From Ktedonobacterales bacterium (GTDB lineage: Bacteria > Chloroflexota > Ktedonobacteria > Ktedonobacterales > JADMIN01), in the NCBI GenBank assembly GCA_025935195.1, contig JAICVS010000006.1, positions 1-61,637 on the forward strand: DNA of 61,637 nucleotides. Reading direction: 5' to 3'. A model generated the notes under the pieces. It saw only the letters and a list, made by a program, of their open reading frames with translations. It ran no database searches and was not told the origin of the DNA. Below are positions 1 through 8,106 of the stretch, one piece after another. Every line of letters starts with the position of its first letter. The stretch's first letter is position 1. Position numbers and translations under genes: made by a program.

Positions 1-672
1 CGCATGGGCAGTCTCAACCACAAGACGGGCTACCGCTACTATTGCGGCTCGCGTGGCAATCGTGCGACACGCCCCTGCCCCGGTGGCGGCTTTAGCTGGC
101 AGGCGGCAGAGGTGGACGCGCTGGCCTGGGCCTGGGTTGAGCAGCAGTTGCGCCACCCCGAACTGGCCCGCCAGCGGCTAGAGCAGCGTCGCCAGCACGA
201 CGCCGCCGCCCAGGCCCGCCAGCAGGCGAGGATAGCCGACTTGGAGCATTTGCTGGCAGAGGCCGAGCAAGACGCCGCCGGCTACGATACGGCGATGGTG
301 CGCGCCGCATCTGCGCGCGACGCCGCTCATTATCAGGCGATGGCAAGTCGGGCGCGCGACACGGCAGGCGAGCTGCGCAAGCGGCTGGACGCCGCCGTGT
401 TGGTGTTGCTAGACCTCACCTATGTGGCGACGGCGCTGGATATGCGTATGCGGTTCCTGTCTGACGAGTTCCTGAACGGTGGCCCGCCGCAGACGTTCTC
501 CTATGACGAAAAGCGGCAATGGCTGCGCGACCTTGGCGTGCAGGTAACGCTGCGGCGCAAGCACAGCGGGCCGGACGCGCTCGTGTTCAGCATAGCCCCG
601 GTGGGGGCGGTTGACGACGCCACCGCAGATGATGCGGTTGTGTCCCACACCATTCTTGGAGCGGGGCGATGA
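1..672 (+). CDS. Serine recombinase, C-terminal part (5' end cut by window edge)
   Basis: The frame is open from the first base, so the gene starts upstream of the window. What remains is the recombinase zinc-ribbon end (a YYCGSRG element, then a CPGGG element, Cys about residues 14 and 25 of the visible part), followed by the typical helix beginning AEVDALAWAWVEQQL and a long Ala/Arg/Glu-rich coiled coil (about residues 60-130). This order is characteristic of large serine recombinases, which cut and rejoin DNA through a serine in an N-terminal catalytic domain that is not visible here. The C-terminal tail (KRQWLRDLGVQVTL) also fits the family. It may be an integrase of a mobile element whose other genes lie to the left. 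Because the catalytic domain is out of view, activity cannot be judged. Confidence 0.8.
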   Translation, partial: RMGSLNHKTGYRYYCGSRGNRATRPCPGGGFSWQAAEVDALAWAWVEQQLRHPELARQRLEQRRQHDAAAQARQQARIADLEHLLAEAEQDAAGYDTAMVRAASARDAAHYQAMASRARDTAGELRKRLDAAVLVLLDLTYVATALDMRMRFLSDEFLNGGPPQTFSYDEKRQWLRDLGVQVTLRRKHSGPDALVFSIAPVGAVDDATADDAVVSHTILGAGR

Positions 673-834
673 TGCGGGCGAAGGTGCGCATCGGCTGCGA
701 GAGCTCAGTCGCCGGCTCGTGGTACTGATCGAATCCCATGTTGCTGTGTCACTTCCTGTGATCGCTGCGGACACTTTCCAGGCACCCACGCCGTTTCGCC
801 GCATCGTGTTCGCCGCATCGTGCGGCGAGTGAAA

Positions 835-850
835 TGTTTCACGTGAAACA
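835..850. promoter_or_regulatory. parS site 1 (ParB binding site)
   Basis: A perfect copy of the 16-bp palindrome TGTTTCACGTGAAACA, the known bacterial parS consensus bound by ParB/Spo0J. Flanking bases extend the symmetry to 20 bp (833-852). It lies between the recombinase gene and the stop codon of the next minus-strand gene, about 49.5 kb left of the candidate origin. Confidence 0.93.
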
Positions 851-865
851 TTCTGATGGGCGCAG

Positions 866-1609
866 CTATGGCTGGGCCTCTGGCCCTGGCTCGTTAACGC
901 CTCCGGGTGCCAGTGCGCGGTGCGGCGCATGATCGATCGCGTGCGGAGTGGTGGCGCTGACATCGTGCTCATTCGATGGGCTGCCCGCGCTGTCGGTGTC
1001 CTCGATGGATGGCGTGGGCGTCATGGGTCCACTCGGGCCGGCCGTCGTGTCCAGCACATCCGACCCGCCACCGCCACTACCGCCACTGCCGCCAGCGACG
1101 GAGAGATCGCCCGCGCGCGTGTGGCTGCTCGGCTCATCCCGCATGTCGGCCGCGTAGGGCGTCGGATTGCCATGCATGATCGTGCTATCCTCGACGCCTG
1201 GCATGTCGGCATAGTGGAGATCGTTGTTGCCGCCGCCATGGGCTAGCGAGCCACGCGCGCCGGTCGCGCCCGTGCTGCCCGTTCCGGTGTCCGGTCCGTC
1301 GCCGAGGGCGCGCGAGCCGCCAGGATTGCCTACACCGCCGTAGTTCTGCGTGCTACCCGGCGAGCCGCCCAGGCCCGGCATGCCCGATCCAGCGATGCCG
1401 GCCGTCTCACCTGTGGCCTGCTGGCTCGCCAGATTATCCGCCGCCGGCTCCGGTTGACCCGGATAACCGGCGGGCGCATTCATATCTTTGCCATGCGGAG
1501 CATGCTGATCCTGCTCCTTGTCCCTATCCTGGTTTTGGCCCTGGTTCTGGCCTTGGGATGGGTTCGCGCCGCCCAATCCCTGGTGTGGCGAGCGTCCGTA
1601 GCGAATCAT
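866..1609 (-). CDS. Disordered hydrophilic protein, Gly/Asn/Gln/Pro-rich (hypothetical)
   Basis: Encodes 247 residues from an ATG at 1609 preceded by an AAAGGAG ribosome binding site; the open frame continues upstream but without support. No domain is recognised. The protein has almost no aromatic or large hydrophobic residues, a stretch near residues 18-35 dominated by Gln, Asn and Asp, and many Gly-Gly and Gly-Ser runs, so it should be intrinsically disordered. It resembles in character the protein at 4934-5659 and the one at 1635-2000, and sits in a group of stress-type genes. A hydrophilin-like protective role is an inference from composition only. Confidence 0.6.
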   Translation of the reverse strand: MIRYGRSPHQGLGGANPSQGQNQGQNQDRDKEQDQHAPHGKDMNAPAGYPGQPEPAADNLASQQATGETAGIAGSGMPGLGGSPGSTQNYGGVGNPGGSRALGDGPDTGTGSTGATGARGSLAHGGGNNDLHYADMPGVEDSTIMHGNPTPYAADMRDEPSSHTRAGDLSVAGGSGGSGGGGSDVLDTTAGPSGPMTPTPSIEDTDSAGSPSNEHDVSATTPHAIDHAPHRALAPGGVNEPGPEAQP

Positions 1610-1634
1610 CGTATCGGCTCCTTTGGGAAAAACA

Positions 1635-2000
1635 TCAGTGCGATGATCCCTCGTGTGCGCCGCCTGTGTCGTTTGGGCGTTGATCGTCCGGCGCTTCGCC
1701 GTTGCGCGCATTGCCGTACAGCTCGGCCGCCTCGGCGGTGTCAATCGGTGGCAGCGGCGGCTCGGCGCCGTACGTCTCGGGCGGCGCGGATGGATTCTGC
1801 GCTTGTGGACTGGTGACAGGCTCCGCGTTCGCGATAGCGTCGCCTGCGACGCCACCTACGGGAATGTTGGTTGTGCGTGACAGCGTCAGCGGATCCATGC
1901 CGGTGTCGGTCCGCGCGTGACGCGCCTTCGCGTTGACGTCCAGCGCGTCGGATGGATCCGTGTCGGGCTTGTTGTCTGGCTCGTGAAACCCCATGCTCAT
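1635..2000 (-). CDS. Small hydrophilic acidic protein (hypothetical)
   Basis: Encodes 121 residues beginning MSMGFHEPDNKPD. GGAGGA lies 9 nt upstream of the ATG at 2000, which is why the longer frame was not used; an ATG two codons later (1994) is also possible. The sequence is rich in Asp, Pro, Ala and Asn, has no predicted membrane segment or recognised domain, and looks largely disordered. It ends 25 nt before the start of the next minus-strand gene, so the two are probably co-transcribed. Function unknown; its neighbours suggest a stress or desiccation context. Confidence 0.6.
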   Translation of the reverse strand: MSMGFHEPDNKPDTDPSDALDVNAKARHARTDTGMDPLTLSRTTNIPVGGVAGDAIANAEPVTSPQAQNPSAPPETYGAEPPLPPIDTAEAAELYGNARNGEAPDDQRPNDTGGAHEGSSH

Positions 2001-2087
2001 ACGGATGCTTCCTCCTTCATCCTTTTTCATCTCTGATACGAAAGGGAGAGCGGCAAGATATAGACCAGCCAGGCCTGAAGACGCACA

Positions 2088-3020
2088 TCAGCCTTGCGAA
2101 CGCTCGCCGGCGCCGAGTGTCTCAGATGAGACCTGGGCGAAGTTGAGCGCGGCGACCAGCGCCACGCCGCCGATGACGTTGCCGATCAGCGTCGGCGCCA
2201 GGAAGCCGCCCAGGTAGGACGTCCAGGCGATCTGGCCCGCGCTCGCCAAATACATCACGTCCACGGAGCCAGCGATGATGTGCGCGAAGCCGCCCAGTCC
2301 GACGACATACGTGATGATCAGGATCACCTGGAGCCGCGCGGCCTCCGCGCCCGGCAGCAACCAGACCATCAGCGCGATCAGCCAGCCCGCGAAGACGGCG
2401 CGCAGCAGTGTCAGGCCGAAGCCGGCGCGAATACCCTCACGGCCGATCTCGACGAACGCGCGTTGCGTGTCGGGAGCGAAGACGGCGGTGTGCGCGATCA
2501 GCGTCGCGAACAGCAGCGCGCCGAGGAGATTGGCGGCGAGCACGATTGCCCAGAGCCGGCCAACGCGCGCGAAGGTGCGCCGATCTGGATGGGCGAGCAG
2601 CGGCAGGATCGGCGTGACGGTGTTCTCGGTAAAGAGCTGCTGGCGCCCGAGGATGACGATCAGGAAGCCGAGCGTGTAGCCCAGGCTCGCGACCAGCGGC
2701 CGCCACGGCGCGGCGGGCAACGCCGCTCGTAGCAAGCCCTGGCCGACGAGCGAGAAGCCCATCGAGAGGCCCGCCGCCAGGCCGGACCACGCCAGCGCGG
2801 CCGGGTGGCGGCGCAGCTCGCGCTCGCCCTCATCGCGCACGGCCTCGTGAACCACCGCCGCGCTGATCGCCGCACGCTGCGCCACCTGCCGCCGCTCTGG
2901 CGCGCTCAACTCCGGCAGCGCGCCAGACGCCACCTCGTCTGAGAGCGAGTAGCGCGCGCCGTCCTCACGCTGATCGCGTTGGCCGCGCCGTGCTGGCGTG
3001 TGCGTGCCGTCGGCGCTCAT
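2088..3020 (-). CDS. Formate/nitrite transporter family membrane protein, YfdC-like
   Basis: A 310-residue protein with a cytoplasmic, Arg/Glu-rich N-terminus of about 65 residues followed by six hydrophobic helices, the layout of the FNT channel family (pentameric, aquaporin-like fold). The segment GRQQLFTENTVTPILPL is typical of the YfdC branch rather than of FocA or NirC. Substrate is therefore uncertain; YfdC itself has no settled substrate. The ATG at 3020 has AGGAAGG upstream; a longer frame to 3092 exists but lacks a binding site. It precedes the two small hydrophilic genes and follows a DJ-1/PfpI gene, a grouping often seen in general-stress regions. Confidence 0.82.
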   Translation of the reverse strand: MSADGTHTPARRGQRDQREDGARYSLSDEVASGALPELSAPERRQVAQRAAISAAVVHEAVRDEGERELRRHPAALAWSGLAAGLSMGFSLVGQGLLRAALPAAPWRPLVASLGYTLGFLIVILGRQQLFTENTVTPILPLLAHPDRRTFARVGRLWAIVLAANLLGALLFATLIAHTAVFAPDTQRAFVEIGREGIRAGFGLTLLRAVFAGWLIALMVWLLPGAEAARLQVILIITYVVGLGGFAHIIAGSVDVMYLASAGQIAWTSYLGGFLAPTLIGNVIGGVALVAALNFAQVSSETLGAGERSQG

Positions 3021-3117
3021 GGGCCGGCTGCCTTCCTGAACAGACGAAGGCGGCCGGGGCGGGACGAACTTCGCGCGCCGGTCGCCGGTCAAATACGCGC
3101 TTGAGAGAACTGTACAG

Positions 3118-3663
3118 CTAGCGCATCGCCGCCTGTGGCTCCAGCGCGAAGAGGCGCAGCATCTCGCGGTTGAAGGCGGGGATGTCGCTGGGCTGGCGGC
3201 TCGTCACCAGTGTGCCGTCCACTACGACATCTCGGTCCACCCAGTTGCCGCCCGCGTTGCGCACGTCCTGCTGGATGGTGTGGTAGCTGGTCAGCGTCTT
3301 GCCGCGCACGAGATCGGCATCAATCAGCTCCCAGGGCGCGTGGCAGATCACCGCCATCGGCTTGCCGGCTCGCGCCATCGCCTTGATGAACTCCAGCGCC
3401 TTCGGCTGCGCACGCATCTGGTCCGCGTTGAGCGCGCCGCCCGGCAGCATCAGCGCGTCGTACTTGGCCGGATCGGCCTGATCCAGCGTTAGGTCCACGG
3501 GAAGCTGGTCGCCCTTGTCGAAGTGACTGAAGGCCTGGATGCGCCCAGCATGCGGCGCGATCACATCTACCTTCGCGCCCGCCTGGCCGAGCGCTTTCGC
3601 CGGCTCAGTCAGCTCGACCTCTTCCACTCCATCAGTCGCCAGAATGGCAATATTCTTTGGCAT
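3118..3663 (-). CDS. DJ-1/PfpI family protein (type 1 glutamine amidotransferase-like)
   Basis: 181 residues, the usual length for PfpI/YhbO proteins. The N-terminal strand KNIAILATDGVEEVEL carries the conserved acidic residue near position 15, and the nucleophile elbow AVICHAP places the catalytic Cys at residue 107 with His108 beside it. Members of this group act as chaperones, proteases or glyoxal/methylglyoxal-related deglycases in stress protection; which activity applies here cannot be told from sequence. The start at 3663 has a purine-rich AGAAAGGAAG upstream. Downstream lies the YfdC-like gene on the same strand. Confidence 0.9.
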   Translation of the reverse strand: MPKNIAILATDGVEEVELTEPAKALGQAGAKVDVIAPHAGRIQAFSHFDKGDQLPVDLTLDQADPAKYDALMLPGGALNADQMRAQPKALEFIKAMARAGKPMAVICHAPWELIDADLVRGKTLTSYHTIQQDVRNAGGNWVDRDVVVDGTLVTSRQPSDIPAFNREMLRLFALEPQAAMR

Positions 3664-3735
3664 ATGCTTCCTTTCTCTCCAGTCGCCGCGCGATCTACCT
3701 GTCCACTCGGTGCGGCCGCGCGCTGGCGCTCACGC

Positions 3736-4071
3736 CTACTCCTGATGCTCGTCTGGATTGAACCCCTGCTGCGCCGCCTTGCGGTTCTCCAGACTGTCCA
3801 GCGAATCAGGGTAATATTGGACGCCGTGGGGCGAGGAGCGCGCGTCGAAGATCGAGCGCCCGCGGTACTGCAAGTGCGTCACATGCTCGGCGCTCACCTT
3901 GGCCGCCGCGTCGCCGCTGGACTGCGCCTTGCTCAAGTCGTCATGCATCGCCACGCGATCCCAGACGACCTCAGCCTCGTCGCGGAACGGCCCGCGCGAC
4001 TGCTCCAGCTCGCGATCGGTGGTGTCGTGCAGCGTCTCCGGCGGCGGCACACTCTGCGTCATGTCCCGCAT
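3736..4071 (-). CDS. Small charged protein (hypothetical)
   Basis: 111 residues, hydrophilic, rich in Asp, Glu, Arg and Ser, with no recognised domain, signal peptide or membrane segment. GAGGAG lies 7-8 nt before the ATG at 4071; an internal ATG three codons on is an alternative. It sits on the minus strand between the SRPBCC gene and the PfpI gene in what looks like one transcription direction for the whole 0.9-6.5 kb group. Function unknown. Confidence 0.6.
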   Translation of the reverse strand: MRDMTQSVPPPETLHDTTDRELEQSRGPFRDEAEVVWDRVAMHDDLSKAQSSGDAAAKVSAEHVTHLQYRGRSIFDARSSPHGVQYYPDSLDSLENRKAAQQGFNPDEHQE

Positions 4072-4205
4072 CTATCCGGCTCCTCTCTCACCTGGCGCGG
4101 CGGCACTTGGAGGCGGATGGCCTCCCATGCGCCGCCGCTCTCCCTCGCGGACGGATCCTTCCGGCCGTGCGCGGCGGCCATGCCGTGACGGGATTGCCAC
4201 GTTTG

Positions 4206-4739
4206 CTAGACGGTCCCGCCCATCGTCGCGTTCTGCTCCGGCGTGGTCTTGCCTTCTCCCGCCGCGCTGTCGCTGTTGAACAGATAGTTCGACGAGGTCG
4301 GGTCCAGCGCGCCCGGCGGCGCCTGATCCACCATCTTGGCGAAGTTCATCAGGTCGCGGTGCAACGCCTGCTCGAAGCGCTTGCCCGCGCCCAGCTTCTC
4401 GCCGGCCTCACCGAGTACGCCCGCCGGCGGATTGTACGTGATGAAGACCGTCACGCGCGTCTGCTTGTCTCCTTCGGGCTGGAACGTCGCCTTGCCGGCG
4501 TTCTCCAGCCCATTGGTGGAACGCCAGCCCACCTGCCGGTCCTCGACCCAGCCCTCGTTGATCGCGTCCCACTCGTGGTGACCCAGCAGATCGGCGACCC
4601 AGTGGCTGCGGCGATCGTCGTAGTACGTGACCTCCTTGACGAAGTGCATGAACTTCGGGAAGTCGTTGAAGTGAGTGAACATCGGGTACACCTGTTGTAC
4701 CGGCGCGTTCACGACCACCGAGACCTCGTGTTCGGCCAT
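4206..4739 (-). CDS. SRPBCC family protein (polyketide cyclase/COQ10-like fold)
   Basis: 177 residues. The first strand HEVSVVVNAPVQQVYPMF and the following FNDFPKFMHFVKEV are the standard opening of the START/SRPBCC fold, which forms a deep hydrophobic pocket for lipids or aromatic ligands. The C-terminal helix region (LHRDLMNFAKMV) closes the fold; about 40 residues after it are polar and probably disordered. Close relatives in many bacteria are annotated only as cyclase/dehydrase and often occur in stress-gene groups. Ligand unknown. Confidence 0.85.
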   Translation of the reverse strand: MAEHEVSVVVNAPVQQVYPMFTHFNDFPKFMHFVKEVTYYDDRRSHWVADLLGHHEWDAINEGWVEDRQVGWRSTNGLENAGKATFQPEGDKQTRVTVFITYNPPAGVLGEAGEKLGAGKRFEQALHRDLMNFAKMVDQAPPGALDPTSSNYLFNSDSAAGEGKTTPEQNATMGGTV

Positions 4740-4933
4740 GGAGCGTTCCTTTCGTTGGGAATGCCTGGCGCAGGCTCACGTCGAAGCTCACCGCCGGCCG
4801 CTTCAGTGCGGTATCGGCGGTGCCGCGTATCGTCGGCGGCGTCCGTGCCGCCCATGTTCTCTCATGCGCAAGTCACGTTCCATGCCCTCACGTCCGGCTG
4901 GATGGCTGCCAGCCACCTCCGGCACCAAGCAGC

Positions 4934-5659
4934 CTAGATGCCACCCTGCCGCGTGTCTGGCGTGATACCCTGGTCTCCTGTCATGCCCTGGCCCATATCC
5001 TGGCCTGTGTCCTGCTCCGCGTCTTGCCCCGCGTTCTGTCGCTCCTCGGGCGCGACCTGGCTGATGTCGCCGCCGTACTGATTCTGATCGGCCGCGTCCA
5101 CCTGCGAGCTGCGCGTCGGCCGTTGCGGCATCGTGGACTGATCAGGCTCCGGCGCGGTCGCTCCGCTGAAGCTCTCCGTCGCCGTGTCGCCGGCGCGGTC
5201 CGTGCCGCCGAAGGTGCCCAGCGTCCCGCTGGTGGCGTCGGTGCTGGACCCGGTTGTGCCGTCGCCGACGCCGTGCGCGTTGCTGCCACTCAGCGCGCCG
5301 ACACTCGGGCTCGCGCCGCCACCGGAGCCGCCCCAGCCGGCCCCGCCGCGCTCGCCCAATCCCGCGCCTGTCGAGTCGCCGGCCCGGCTCTCGTCGTCCG
5401 CGCCCGTCGAACCGGTTGCGCTGCCCGCGTCGCTATCTGTGCCGGCCGTGCCGAATCTCCCTCCTGTGGCCTGCTCGTTGCTGCCGCCCGCGCCGGACCC
5501 GTAGTCGCTGCCCGTCGCCGCGCCGAACGTGCCATCGGCCGTGTTCGGCTGGCCCCGGCGGTCAGCCAGCGCGTCTGGATCGCGCGGCATCATGCCCGGC
5601 ATGCCCGTTCCCTGGTCCGCGTTCGGCGTCAGCGCCTCATGTTCCCCTGGATTTGCCAT
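4934..5659 (-). CDS. Disordered Gly/Ser/Thr/Asp-rich protein (hypothetical)
   Basis: 241 residues starting MANPGEHEALTP, with GAGGAGGA 9 nt upstream of the ATG at 5659; the frame extends to 5851 without a better start. Composition is extreme: mainly Gly, Ser, Thr, Ala, Asp and Gln, no Cys, hardly any hydrophobic residues, and loose repeats of TFG/RFG and GxGGxG type. No domain is recognised. The protein should be unfolded and highly soluble. It resembles the product of 866-1609 and may have a protective or hydration-buffering role, which is inference only. Confidence 0.6.
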   Translation of the reverse strand: MANPGEHEALTPNADQGTGMPGMMPRDPDALADRRGQPNTADGTFGAATGSDYGSGAGGSNEQATGGRFGTAGTDSDAGSATGSTGADDESRAGDSTGAGLGERGGAGWGGSGGGASPSVGALSGSNAHGVGDGTTGSSTDATSGTLGTFGGTDRAGDTATESFSGATAPEPDQSTMPQRPTRSSQVDAADQNQYGGDISQVAPEERQNAGQDAEQDTGQDMGQGMTGDQGITPDTRQGGI

Positions 5660-5706
5660 CTCGATCTCGTCCTCCTCAATCGCGTCGCACGCCGCACATG
5701 GCGGCA

Positions 5707-5946
5707 TCAGTGCTGCTGTTTCGGCTCCCACTGGCCCGTCCGCTCGTCCTTCTGATACCTGTCTTTGACGGCGGCCCATGCCACCTTGTGCGCTGCCTCC
5801 TCGCGCGTCTCCTCGCCGCGCCGCTTCGACGGCTCCTGATATTCGTTCCATGCGCTGTTGTATGCTGCCTGATAGATCTGTTGCGCGTGCGCCGGTAGGT
5901 GCTCGCGCACGCTCTCCGGCAGCTCCTGGATGCTGCTATACGGCAT
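5707..5946 (-). CDS. ChaB family protein
   Basis: 79 residues. The pattern LPESVREHLPAHAQQIYQAA, then AWNEYQ and HKVAWAAVKDRYQK, matches the whole ChaB family domain (cation transport regulator ChaB in E. coli). The biochemical role of ChaB is not firmly established. Its start codon overlaps the end of the upstream membrane-protein gene by 11 nt, so the two are probably translationally coupled. ChaB genes commonly lie with stress genes in GC-rich soil bacteria. Confidence 0.88.
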   Translation of the reverse strand: MPYSSIQELPESVREHLPAHAQQIYQAAYNSAWNEYQEPSKRRGEETREEAAHKVAWAAVKDRYQKDERTGQWEPKQQH

Positions 5947-6496
5947 GCCTCATCTCCTTTCGTGAAGGCTCCATCTCACCGGTGCGCACGTCCCGTTCCC
6001 GCTGTAACCGTTCGCGCTGATACCAGGGCGCTAGCATTAGGCCGAGCGCGCCGCCCCACACCAGATGCGCGACGAACATCAAGCGGCGCCGGCTCGCCGG
6101 CCATTTCGTCGTCGTGCGGATGATGCCCAGCGACGGCAGGCTGACGAGATAGCCCGTCGCCCAGACGCCAATGCCCGCCACCATACCTGTAAGCGGCCGC
6201 GGCAGTGGCAGCCGCCGCACGAACGGGCCGGCCGCCGCGCCTCCAACCGCGCCAATCGCGAAATGCACCGCCAGCGTCAGCGCCGTGTGCGGACGCCGCG
6301 GCAGCCGTCGGCCCATCTCTCCCCGCTCGATGACACGCACCGTGAGCTGGCTCGGCGGCAGCGCGTAGCGCTCGCGCCGTGGCAGGCGGCGAAACATCGC
6401 CTCCATCGCGACGGTCATCGGCACGGTGGCGAGCCATCCCGCGACCGCACCGGCGAGCGCATCCTGCCACACGGAATTTGTCTCGCTGGTCCGCAT
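5936..6496 (-). CDS. Integral membrane protein, YagU/DUF1440-like
   Basis: 186 residues with about four hydrophobic helices: one near the N-terminus (LAGAVAGWLATVPMTVAMEA), two in the middle and one near residues 145-165. The N-terminal pattern and length recall the YagU/DUF1440 group of inner-membrane proteins, but this match is by eye and tentative. The ATG at 6496 has GAGGAGGAG just upstream. The 3' end overlaps the ChaB start. Function unknown. Confidence 0.65.
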   Translation of the reverse strand: MRTSETNSVWQDALAGAVAGWLATVPMTVAMEAMFRRLPRRERYALPPSQLTVRVIERGEMGRRLPRRPHTALTLAVHFAIGAVGGAAAGPFVRRLPLPRPLTGMVAGIGVWATGYLVSLPSLGIIRTTTKWPASRRRLMFVAHLVWGGALGLMLAPWYQRERLQRERDVRTGEMEPSRKEMRHAV

Positions 6497-6545
6497 CTTC
6501 TCCTCCTCGCCGCGTCGCACCGGCATCCGCCGCGCGCCATGCCGA

Positions 6546-7178
6546 TCACAGCACTGATTCGACAGACGCGCCCCGCTCTGGCAGCAGCAGGCCCTTGGCC
6601 CACTCGTAGAGCTTCTCGACCAGCTCAGCGCGGTGCAGCTCGATGCCATGTCCGTCGCCGGGATAGATGACCAGTTCCTTCGGCTGGCCCGCCTGCGCGT
6701 AAAGTGTCCGCGAGCAGAGGTCCGGCAGGACGGTGTCGCGCGTGCCGTGGATGAAGAGCGCCGACCGCGGCGCGAGATGTGAGATGGCATCCGTTCCGTA
6801 CGTCTGGCTGGCGATGGTGGCGACACCCACGACCGCCGGACTGGCCGCGCCAGCGGTGATCACGACCGCGCCGCCGAACGACCATCCAACCAGCGCGACG
6901 CGGGCGATGCCTCGCTCGCCGAGCCAGGCGATCCCTGCACGCACATCCGCGACACAGTCACTCAGCTTGTTCGGATTCCGGTAGTCCAGCAGCAGCGCCG
7001 CCACGTCCAGCCACCGCATGCGCTCCGCCACGTCGGGATAGACGCCTGACGGGCCGTGTGTACCGCCGCCCGCGCCGCCGACCAGCACGAGCGCTCCCGG
7101 CGCATGCTCCACCGGATACCAGACGCCGGGAACCGGCCCGCCCGCGCTCGGAATCAGCACCTGGACCGCTTCCACCAT
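6546..7178 (-). CDS. Alpha/beta hydrolase, dienelactone-hydrolase-like
   Basis: 210 residues from an ATG at 7178 with AAGGAG 9 nt upstream. The nucleophile elbow is VGWSFGG (Ser100), the acid is Asp148 in IHGTRDTVLPD and the base is His177 in PGDGHGIEL, so the catalytic triad is complete. The short length and absence of a lid domain fit the dienelactone hydrolase/prolyl-oligopeptidase-like small hydrolases. Substrate unknown. A parS site lies in the intergenic space upstream, and the next gene (plus strand) is another alpha/beta hydrolase. Confidence 0.85.
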   Translation of the reverse strand: MVEAVQVLIPSAGGPVPGVWYPVEHAPGALVLVGGAGGGTHGPSGVYPDVAERMRWLDVAALLLDYRNPNKLSDCVADVRAGIAWLGERGIARVALVGWSFGGAVVITAGAASPAVVGVATIASQTYGTDAISHLAPRSALFIHGTRDTVLPDLCSRTLYAQAGQPKELVIYPGDGHGIELHRAELVEKLYEWAKGLLLPERGASVESVL

Positions 7179-7287
7179 TAGGTACGGCTCCTTCCGGTCC
7201 GCCATCCATCCACGATTGCTGAATCTGGCAATATGCGTGCCCTCCGCGCCTCTACGTGCTGCCCCGTTCCCTGGCACACGGATTGAG

Positions 7288-7303
7288 TGTTTCACGTGAA
7301 ACA
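7288..7303. promoter_or_regulatory. parS site 2 (ParB binding site)
   Basis: Perfect 16-bp TGTTTCACGTGAAACA in the space between two divergently transcribed hydrolase genes (starts at 7178 and 7330), about 43 kb left of the candidate origin. Confidence 0.93.
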
Positions 7304-7329
7304 TTGACAATTGAAAGGCTTCTCTCCTC

Positions 7330-8097
7330 GTGCCCACTTCCATCCACCCGCCACGCATCCGTCGCGATGCCGAGGTAGCCGGCGTCCACATCCAGTATCA
7401 CCTGGCCGGCGCTGGCGATCCAGTCGTCCTCGTCCACGGCCTCTCCGGCTCGTCCCGCTGGTGGGCGCGCAATCTCGCGCCGCTCGCTGAACGCTATACC
7501 GTCTACCTTGTGGATCTGCCCGGTTTTGGCGCGATGCGCCACCTGCGCCGAGCGTTCGTGCTGGCTCGCGCCGCGCACTGGTTGCGCGAATGGATGCGCA
7601 CCGCCGGCCTCGCGCGTGCCCACCTCGTCGGCCACTCCATGGGCGGGCTGATCGCCATCCGTCTCGCCGCCGCCTATCCCGAAGTGGTGCGCCGCCTCGT
7701 GCTCGCCACTCCGGCCGGCATCCCCACCGCCAAGACGCTGCTTGGCGAGGTCGTCCCGCTCATCCGCGCCATCGGTGCGACCACGCCCGCGTTCCTGCCC
7801 GTCCTTGCCTACGACGCGCTGCGTGCCGGCCCGCTCACGCTACTGCGCGCATCCCAGGCGCTCCTGCGCGAGGACGTACGCGACGACCTTGCCCGCATCG
7901 CCGCGCCGACGCTGCTGATCTGGGGCAGCCGCGACACGCTCGTCCCGCCGTCTCTCGGCTCCTTAATGTGTGACCAGATTCCCAGCGCCCGCCTCGTCGT
8001 CATCCCTGGCGCTGGCCATGTCGTCATGTTCGACCGCCCGGACCAGTTCAACGCGGAGTTGCTCACCTTCCTCGCAGGTGAATCGGAGCGTCGCTGA
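7330..8097 (+). CDS. Alpha/beta hydrolase
   Basis: 255 residues, probable GTG start at 7330 with a weak GAAAGG about 13 nt upstream. The oxyanion-hole motif LVHGLSGS is at residues 34-41, the nucleophile Ser103 lies in GHSMGG, Asp202 in WGSRDTLVP and His230 in GAGHVVMFD, giving a complete triad. The arrangement is that of esterase/epoxide-hydrolase/haloperoxidase-like enzymes; the substrate cannot be read from sequence. It is the only plus-strand gene in the first 24 kb after the recombinase and ends 10 nt from the convergent dehydrogenase. Confidence 0.88.
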   Translation: MPTSIHPPRIRRDAEVAGVHIQYHLAGAGDPVVLVHGLSGSSRWWARNLAPLAERYTVYLVDLPGFGAMRHLRRAFVLARAAHWLREWMRTAGLARAHLVGHSMGGLIAIRLAAAYPEVVRRLVLATPAGIPTAKTLLGEVVPLIRAIGATTPAFLPVLAYDALRAGPLTLLRASQALLREDVRDDLARIAAPTLLIWGSRDTLVPPSLGSLMCDQIPSARLVVIPGAGHVVMFDRPDQFNAELLTFLAGESERR

Positions 8098-8106
8098 GTT
8101 GTATCG

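Noticed and set aside
1-672. A complete integrated element at the left edge
   Set aside because: Only the C-terminal part of one recombinase is in view; no attachment-site repeats or cargo could be identified inside the window.
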